Assembly: GCA_041665065.1 (NCBI GenBank) | Contig: JBAYJM010000024.1 | Coordinates: 1-11,886, forward strand | DNA length: 11,886 nt | Reading direction: 5' to 3' | Source of the DNA: JBAYJM01 sp041665065 | GTDB taxonomy: Bacteria > Patescibacteriota > Patescibacteriia > 2-01-FULL-39-33 | In this document: positions 6,991 through 11,886 of the stretch, piece after piece | How the letters are laid out: each line of letters starts with the position of its first letter | Position numbering within the stretch: position 1 is the first letter of the stretch | Translations under genes and position numbers: made by a program | Notes under the pieces: generated by a model | What the model saw: only the letters and a program-made list of their open reading frames with translations | Told to the model about the DNA's origin: nothing | Databases searched by the model: none

Positions 6991-7025
6991 AAGAGAATTT
7001 TATATTTTTAATATTCATTAAAGCT

Positions 7026-7031
7026 ATTATA
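7026..7031 (-). promoter_or_regulatory. Candidate -10 box for the tRNA-Ser genes
   Basis: A perfect TATAAT on the minus strand would start transcription about 30 bases before tRNA-Ser(UGA), in the 65-base gap after comF. No good -35 sits at 16-18 bases; a TTGAAA lies about 22 bases upstream, which is too far. The region is very AT-rich, so chance is a real alternative. Confidence 0.35.
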
Positions 7032-7055
7032 ATTTAGCACAATTTTTAATTAATT

Positions 7056-7796
7056 TCAACCCCATTTTCCCCGAGCAATAACGATGCCTCCCACTGACTC
7101 AAAGCCTTCATTTTTAAGTAACTTAGCGCATTCTTGCATCGTCGTCCCGGTTGTATATACGTCATCAACGAGAATAATTGGTCTTTTTTTATCATAAAAC
7201 TCACTTCTCTCAGTATTTATTTTAAAAAATCCGGCTAAGTTCGCCCTTCTTTCTTTTGCCGATAATTTAGCCTGAGGAGCATTATATTTTATCCTTACCA
7301 ACAAATTAACATCTATTACTCCTCCAATTATCTGACTAACTCTTTCTGAGATCAGTTGAGCCTGATTAAATCCTCTTTCTAATAATCTTCGCCTATGCAA
7401 AGGCACCGGAACAAACAAAGAATTTTTAAAATATTGAACTTCTACAAAAAAATCTTTGATTAATTTATCCAACGCATAACTCAACTCCTCAATATACTCG
7501 TATTTAATCTTACAGATAATATCTTTTATAATTTGGTCATCGTAATCACCCATTATCCATAAAAAATCCAAAAAAGATTTGCCAGCACATTGATCACATA
7601 ATTTTCCATTTTGACTGGACAAACGGCAATTGTGACATTCTGAATTTGCCGGCACCTTCAATTTGCCAAGACAACTATCACACAAAAAACTTCCATAACT
7701 CTGGCATTCTATACACCTTTTTGGAAAAAATAAATTTAAAACAGCTTCCCTTATTTTTATTGTGGCCTTGGTAAAATTATTTCCAAACAGCGTCAT
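7056..7796 (-). CDS. comF: ComF family phosphoribosyltransferase-like protein
   Basis: This is a 246-residue protein of typical ComF length. The N-terminal double zinc ribbon has cysteine pairs C28/C31 with C39/C42 and C54/C57 with C67/C70. The C-terminal type I phosphoribosyltransferase-like fold contains VPVPLHRRRLLERGFNQAQ (129-147) and the PRPP-loop motif ILVDDVYTTGTTM (208-220). ComF proteins are needed for natural transformation in several bacteria, acting at the cytoplasmic side on incoming single-stranded DNA; the exact reaction is unsettled. The ATG overlaps the 3' end of the VirB8-like gene by 20 bases, so comF is the last protein gene of the VirB4 operon as seen here. That placement links DNA uptake with the secretion-like apparatus. 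The overlap also means a slightly later start cannot be excluded. Confidence 0.94.
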   Translation of the reverse strand: MTLFGNNFTKATIKIREAVLNLFFPKRCIECQSYGSFLCDSCLGKLKVPANSECHNCRLSSQNGKLCDQCAGKSFLDFLWIMGDYDDQIIKDIICKIKYEYIEELSYALDKLIKDFFVEVQYFKNSLFVPVPLHRRRLLERGFNQAQLISERVSQIIGGVIDVNLLVRIKYNAPQAKLSAKERRANLAGFFKINTERSEFYDKKRPIILVDDVYTTGTTMQECAKLLKNEGFESVGGIVIARGKWG

Positions 7797-8358
7797 CGAC
7801 TTTCCATTCTGTACCTATTTTAATAAATTTAAGTTCAATTTTTCTATAAGAAATATTAGGTTCTTTGCCGGGACCAAGGTAGGTTAGTCTCTGGGTGCTT
7901 ACAATAACCGAAGCAGTATCACTTTTTAAGTCACCCAACTCAAAACTCAATGCCTTGGTAGTAAATCCCCGAAACATAGCCGTGCTCGTCGACTGATCTG
8001 CCAGTTGCGAAGATTGATTGATTTTTGCAATCATGTTACTGCTTGCCAGGGGCACTAAATCGTTTAAGTTTTTAGATCCCGAATCACTGGAGTAACTGCC
8101 ATATCGTTCAGCAAATGACATGGCCAATTGCTTCAATCCCAAAGGATAAGACTGTTCTTCTCTTATTCTATCCGGACTTGAAGGAATTAAATCAACGTTT
8201 GTTTTAATGCCCTGATTTTTAATTTGCGAATTGTCATCTGTTATTTTCGGACTTACAGCATTTTTAGGCCAAAGAAAAAGTATGGCAATTAATAATAACA
8301 AAACAACGATTCCGGCTATCAACAATATTATTACTAATTTTCTTTTATTTTCAAACAT
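7777..8358 (-). CDS. Single-pass membrane protein, VirB8/NTF2-like candidate
   Basis: This is a 193-residue protein with a short positive N-terminus (K5, R6, K7), one transmembrane helix at about 8-30, a polar linker (31-65) and a soluble domain at about 70-193. The orientation should place the domain outside the cytoplasmic membrane. Helix-rich LAMSFAERYGSYS (78-90), then strand-like YRKIELKFIKIGTEWKVDD (171-189), resemble the NTF2-like fold of VirB8, the assembly factor of type IV secretion systems. The size and the position directly after virB4 (4-base gap) agree. No signature residue proves VirB8 identity, and another NTF2-like or anchored protein is possible. No Shine-Dalgarno is visible; translation may couple to virB4. 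Confidence 0.7.
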   Translation of the reverse strand: MFENKRKLVIILLIAGIVVLLLLIAILFLWPKNAVSPKITDDNSQIKNQGIKTNVDLIPSSPDRIREEQSYPLGLKQLAMSFAERYGSYSSDSGSKNLNDLVPLASSNMIAKINQSSQLADQSTSTAMFRGFTTKALSFELGDLKSDTASVIVSTQRLTYLGPGKEPNISYRKIELKFIKIGTEWKVDDAVWK

Positions 8359-8362
8359 ATAT

Positions 8363-10297
8363 TTACTGCTTATTTATTTCCGCCCCCTGTCCCGGATTAT
8401 TTTCTCCCGCTGCCAAGGACTCTTCAAATTCTTTCTTGGCTGCCTCTATTTCCAAAAGCTGTCGAGGATCTGACGTTATTAGCTGGTCTTCAGAATAAGA
8501 AGCAACAATTTTAATAGCCGCGTGTTTGGCCCCGGCAAAAAATATTCCTTCTCCGACGCTACATTCCAAAAGCAAATATTTTTCGCCTTCAGTAAGCATG
8601 AAAGTTTTTTGAACCGGATTGATGGCCGCTGGCGTCTGCTTCATCAAGAGTTGCAAAGACGAATTATTTACAATTGCCTGGCCATAGGGCGAAGTTAAAA
8701 AGTCATTTACATCTTGAGTGATGGTAGTTACTCCCAGATAATACTTACGGCATCTTTTGACAAGAGCATAAATAAACTTTGCTGAATCCTCTCTTTGCAT
8801 CAGCCACCAGGCTTCATCAACTATAAGAATCCTCTTTTTCATCTGGCTGCGCACCATATTCCAAATATAATTAACAATAGTATAAATAGCAATCGGCTTT
8901 AACTCATCTTCCAAATCCCTAACGCTAAAAACGACTAATTGATTGCTCATTTCTACATTTGTGGGATTATTTAATAATCCGGCAAATGTGCCCTCAGTAT
9001 ATTTTTTCAATCTTAAAGCAATATCTTCTGCTCCTTGCATTCCTTCCAAAATATCTTGCAAATCCTGCAAAACAGGCGGCTCAACCATTGATAAATCCGC
9101 ATTGGCAGTAATGTCTTTTTTGGCATAAGTTTCTAAAAGCGCCCTATCAATTATAGAATCCTCTTCATAGGTAACATCGCCAATCATTAATCTTACTAAT
9201 CCCTTAACCGTGATTACGGCGCTTCTGATAATATCTTCCGGATGAGCGTCTTCTCCCACGCCTTTGGGTAAATCAAACGGATTAATTTTGCTTTCCGAAT
9301 TTAAGGATATGTCTATATAAGTACCGCCGACTGCATCACATAAATGCTTATACTCTCTTTCAGGATCAATGATAATTACATCAGTACCGAACATAAGGCT
9401 TCTTAAGACTTCTAATTTAACCGCATAAGATTTGCCGGCACCGGACGTTGCGAACACGACAGCGTTTGCATTCTGCAAAGAAAATCTGTCAAATAAAATT
9501 AAGCTGTTATTATGCCTGTTAATTCCATATAAAATACCATTGTCAGAAGTTAAATCAGATGAGACAAAAGGAAATGAACTGGCCGCAGGCGAAGTATTCA
9601 TATTAACAAGTATGCCCAATTCATCAAAAGCTAGCGGCAATGTTGAATTAAATCCCTGTTCAGCCTGGTAAAAAACCCGCCTTGAATAAACCAGATGAGA
9701 ACCAAAAAAATTTTCAACTTCATCGGAAATTTGATCCAGTTCTTCTAAAGTTTTTCCATAGATTGTGACATAAAGACCAGTCTGAAAAAAATGCTCGACC
9801 CCCTGTGTTAAATCATCTCGCAATTTTTCCATATCTCGCAACTGAGTTTCTGCCAAAGGATCACGAGGGGCTCCTTTTTCAGCCGAGGATATAAGCCCAG
9901 ACTCTACATTACCAACTTTTCTCTTCAATTGCTTTAGAATAACAGGGGTCTTGACCGGATAAAAGTAAAAGGACATATCCGCAATAATATCCATATTAAT
10001 AATGGGAGCAAACCATCCGACAGTAATATATCTGGGGTATTGCACCACAAAAAGCGTTCTCAAATAATACTCTCCCAACCGAATATGGTTGGCGTTTACC
10101 TCAAGAGCAGCCGGGGCAATTAAATCTCGTATAGTTACTACGCCTTGACGGTAGATTTTCTCTTCTTCCAAAATTTCCTGAGTTGACTCAAGTGCCTGCT
10201 TCTCCATTTGCTTAAGCTGAGCTGGAGTATACTTAACCTGAGCAACAGTTTCCTGCGCTTTTAGGTTTTGTGAATTTAGATCTTCCGGCTTGAACAT
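8363..10297 (-). CDS. virB4: VirB4/TraC-type secretion ATPase (core domain)
   Basis: This is a 644-residue cytoplasmic/peripheral-membrane ATPase that powers type IV secretion or conjugation machines. A polar coiled N-terminus (1-48) leads into the VirB4 middle region (about 50-270, with GVVTIRDLIAP at 52-62). The RecA-like motor has Walker A ATSGAGKS at 283-290, DPEREY at 311-316, and Walker B RILIVDEAWW at 489-498 (E495 catalytic). The RCRKYYLGVTTITQD segment (515-529) carries likely arginine-finger and sensor residues. The N-terminal domain expected of a full VirB4 is encoded separately by the preceding gene, 33 bases upstream. The final 30 residues are an acidic, polar tail. No Shine-Dalgarno is evident. 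The family assignment is firm; whether it moves DNA or protein, in or out, is not visible. Confidence 0.96.
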   Translation of the reverse strand: MFKPEDLNSQNLKAQETVAQVKYTPAQLKQMEKQALESTQEILEEEKIYRQGVVTIRDLIAPAALEVNANHIRLGEYYLRTLFVVQYPRYITVGWFAPIINMDIIADMSFYFYPVKTPVILKQLKRKVGNVESGLISSAEKGAPRDPLAETQLRDMEKLRDDLTQGVEHFFQTGLYVTIYGKTLEELDQISDEVENFFGSHLVYSRRVFYQAEQGFNSTLPLAFDELGILVNMNTSPAASSFPFVSSDLTSDNGILYGINRHNNSLILFDRFSLQNANAVVFATSGAGKSYAVKLEVLRSLMFGTDVIIIDPEREYKHLCDAVGGTYIDISLNSESKINPFDLPKGVGEDAHPEDIIRSAVITVKGLVRLMIGDVTYEEDSIIDRALLETYAKKDITANADLSMVEPPVLQDLQDILEGMQGAEDIALRLKKYTEGTFAGLLNNPTNVEMSNQLVVFSVRDLEDELKPIAIYTIVNYIWNMVRSQMKKRILIVDEAWWLMQREDSAKFIYALVKRCRKYYLGVTTITQDVNDFLTSPYGQAIVNNSSLQLLMKQTPAAINPVQKTFMLTEGEKYLLLECSVGEGIFFAGAKHAAIKIVASYSEDQLITSDPRQLLEIEAAKKEFEESLAAGENNPGQGAEINKQ

Positions 10298-10330
10298 ATT
10301 TAATGCTTTTTATTTACCCGATAATATTGA

Positions 10331-11008
10331 TTAAAATTCTTCAAAATTCAATTTACTTATATCCGCCAATTTTTCACTGCGCGAAGTTACAGGATTGTAT
10401 GTTGAATAATACAGCTCTATTAGCGACTGGGTATCTAAAATTGTCGCCCTGACACCCATTCCCGACAAGCCCATAAGTATTTTGTCAACCAACATCAATA
10501 ATTCTTTTCGCATTGCTAAAAATTGTTTTTGGTTTAATTTAATGACACTTGTGGGTGAAAGGACATCCCCCATCCTTCGCCAAAAGCCCATTTTTCCATT
10601 AGATGCCGGATCATAAGGAACGACAATATAAAAGCGCTTCGTCATTATATTACCCATTTCAACCAGCTCTGTAATATACTGCTTATATTCCGTAACTTGC
10701 AATTTTAACAGATCATTGGTCTGTTTTTTCTCCGCCTCGGATATGCTTTTAAGATAACCGTCCAAATCCAGCTTTCTTGATTGAACTAAAATTTCCAAGG
10801 GAGAATCCAAAAGATTTAAAAATTGGACATAACCGGAAATAATGGCATTTTGCTCTTCTTCAGATTTCAAAGCAAAATTTATTGACGATACCAAAAGAAC
10901 CGCTCTAAGCGTACCGTCTTTTAAAACAACCGCATCATCCTTAATTTCGGCTATATGAAGCCTGCTCTGTGTTGATGGTGTTGTAGATATTGCTTTTCGA
11001 TCTGGCAT
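10331..11008 (-). CDS. VirB4/TraC N-terminal domain encoded as a separate protein
   Basis: This 225-residue soluble protein begins with a strand-rich region containing KDGTLRAVLLVSSINFALKS (30-49), as in VirB4/TraC N-terminal domains. A helical segment rich in Glu and Lys follows (about 80-120), then RFYIVVPYD (125-133), and the end includes ELYYSTYNP (198-206). Similar proteins stand between PrgI and VirB4 in Patescibacteria and in Gram-positive conjugation clusters. It has no Walker motif, so it should bind the ATPase and membrane partners rather than hydrolyse ATP. A GGAG about 11 bases upstream of the ATG is a modest ribosome-binding site. The gene follows PrgI after 3 bases and precedes virB4 by 33. 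I see no sign of a decayed frame joining it to virB4, so the split looks natural. Confidence 0.85.
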   Translation of the reverse strand: MPDRKAISTTPSTQSRLHIAEIKDDAVVLKDGTLRAVLLVSSINFALKSEEEQNAIISGYVQFLNLLDSPLEILVQSRKLDLDGYLKSISEAEKKQTNDLLKLQVTEYKQYITELVEMGNIMTKRFYIVVPYDPASNGKMGFWRRMGDVLSPTSVIKLNQKQFLAMRKELLMLVDKILMGLSGMGVRATILDTQSLIELYYSTYNPVTSRSEKLADISKLNFEEF

Positions 11009-11011
11009 AAA

Positions 11012-11443
11012 TTAATTTTCTCCGGTATAAACTCCCCCCGTATCTACAATAAGAGATAATTCTGACAACTTGGAGGATGTGGCTGTTTTTTTTGCAACAG
11101 TCCTAATTGGCATTTTAACTTCTTTGGGAGATTTTAAATCTGCTATTATTTCTTTGGTTGATATCTTCTTTTTCCAAATTTTTAATTTAGGACTTTTAAA
11201 AGTTGAGATTAGATTTAACAAAAACAGATGAAATGCCTGGCCATTGATTCTTACAAATGCAAACATCAAAGTTACGGCAATAATAAACAATCCCGAAACA
11301 ACAAATAGCGAAAAATCAAAAACCTTATAAAAAATAAAAATGATTCCGCAACCTATCATCAACTCAATAAACTGGCGAATGGTAATTGGCCCGATTATCT
11401 TATCCTCAACATCCAAAAATTGCGGTACCGTAACTTGTTGCAT
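11012..11443 (-). CDS. PrgI family membrane protein (VirB3-like)
   Basis: This is a 143-residue protein. The opening VTVPQFLDVEDKIIGPIT (4-21) is the hallmark of PrgI proteins. It is followed by two transmembrane helices (about 25-39 and 45-63) and a basic cytoplasmic region (KSPKLKIWKKK, 83-93). PrgI is the VirB3 counterpart in Gram-positive-type and CPR type IV secretion clusters and anchors VirB4 at the membrane. The tail from about 95 to 143 is polar, Lys/Ser/Thr-rich and probably disordered, extending past the core domain. The ATG comes one base after the upstream stop, and the gene ends 3 bases before the VirB4 N-terminal domain gene, so the three look translationally coupled. Confidence 0.93.
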   Translation of the reverse strand: MQQVTVPQFLDVEDKIIGPITIRQFIELMIGCGIIFIFYKVFDFSLFVVSGLFIIAVTLMFAFVRINGQAFHLFLLNLISTFKSPKLKIWKKKISTKEIIADLKSPKEVKMPIRTVAKKTATSSKLSELSLIVDTGGVYTGEN

Positions 11444-11444
11444 T

Positions 11445-11870
11445 TTAATATCTTAAATCTTTATTTAATTGCATTATCGCGTCGAATTCCTCAGAGCTTA
11501 ATGTCGGCTTGCCGGATAATAACCTTTCTTTTATGACTTCATCTACATTTCTACGCTGATCCATTGCAGTTGAACCAAGCAACCTATAAAATTTATTGAT
11601 CTCATTTTTAAACCAGGCGCTGATTCCTTCCATTTTTCTAGTATACGATTCATCCTGAAGAAGCTGAATCCTTTCCTTTATTTCATTTGTGGCCTCACGA
11701 GGACTTGGAGCCAGACGCCGAAATTCAATAAGCGTCATTTCGCCCAACTCTTCAATGGGGCCTGTCAATTTTTTAGTCAACCTCACGCCGTCAACCATTG
11801 GACGCCTCGTATTTTGCGATTCAAATATTCTTTGGGGAATATTTTTAGTTGCCGAATATGGATTAGGCAT
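11445..11870 (-). CDS. Unrecognised polar protein upstream of PrgI (may be 5' partial)
   Basis: From the ATG at 11870 it encodes 141 residues with no signal peptide or membrane helix. Residues 60-140 are strongly helical and charged (for example EIKERIQLLQDE at 63-74) and may form a coiled coil. I do not recognise the family. Its place directly before PrgI, one base away, points to an accessory part of the secretion-like complex, which is inference. The frame stays open to the window edge (11871-11885 gives PLPAP), and the alternating prolines run on through MPNP. The ATG may therefore be internal to a Pro-rich linker of a longer protein. No Shine-Dalgarno precedes this ATG. Confidence 0.7.
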   Translation of the reverse strand: MPNPYSATKNIPQRIFESQNTRRPMVDGVRLTKKLTGPIEELGEMTLIEFRRLAPSPREATNEIKERIQLLQDESYTRKMEGISAWFKNEINKFYRLLGSTAMDQRRNVDEVIKERLLSGKPTLSSEEFDAIMQLNKDLRY

Positions 11871-11886
11871 CGGGGCGGGCAGAGGT

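Noticed and set aside
6680..7021. Plus-strand open frame containing RERDSNPR and GEGGIRTHG
   Set aside because: This is the well-known false protein produced by reading antisense through tRNA genes. Its bulk lies on the two tRNA-Ser genes, which fold convincingly on the minus strand.
9432..9671. Plus-strand open frame of 79 codons within virB4
   Set aside because: It is antisense to the Walker A region of virB4, and the real coding signal is on the minus strand.
8363..11008. virB4 as a frameshifted pseudogene
   Set aside because: Both products have coherent ends, the 33-base gap is non-coding, and a split N-terminal domain is known for this cluster type.

Overview
The window is AT-rich, gene-dense DNA that looks chromosomal and comes from a Candidate Phyla Radiation (Patescibacteria) bacterium, probably Parcubacteria-like. 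The evidence is a PrgI / split-VirB4 type IV secretion cluster, two-helix 'T4SS pilin' proteins fused to wall-active domains, very short or negative gene spacing, few Shine-Dalgarno sites and tRNAs without encoded CCA. UGA ends at least two good genes (the middle pilin fusion and comF), so the UGA-glycine code of Gracilibacteria/Absconditabacteria is not in use. Lineage is inferred from gene content only.

Left arm, plus strand (2-4071). Three consecutive genes share a VirB2/TrbC-like module of two transmembrane helices, and each carries a different extracytoplasmic C-terminal domain: a lytic transglycosylase (VirB1-like; its 5' end lies outside the window), an unrecognised domain of about 100 residues, and an M15-type zinc D,D- or L,D-peptidase. 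They overlap by 14 and 4 bases. radA follows after 2 bases, so the four genes look like one coupled transcript. The module is identical in protein between copies, and every difference at DNA level is synonymous.

Middle, minus strand (4052-7796). recG converges on radA with a 20-base overlap. Upstream of recG lie tRNA-Arg with the unusual anticodon GCG, a small two-helix PH-like membrane protein, tRNA-Ser(GCU), tRNA-Ser(UGA) and comF.

Right arm, minus strand (7777-11886). In transcription order there is an unrecognised protein that may be cut by the window edge, PrgI (VirB3-like), a separate VirB4/TraC N-terminal domain protein, the VirB4 ATPase, a VirB8/NTF2-like single-pass protein, and comF overlapping its end by 20 bases.

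Together, the right arm supplies the motor and inner-membrane parts of a minimal type IV secretion-like apparatus. The left arm supplies pilin-like subunits that present wall-degrading domains outside the membrane. ComF, RadA and RecG handle DNA uptake or recombination. A DNA-uptake or host-contact machine is a reasonable inference but is not shown by the sequence. The most unusual feature is the tandem set of pilin-module fusions with interchangeable effector domains.
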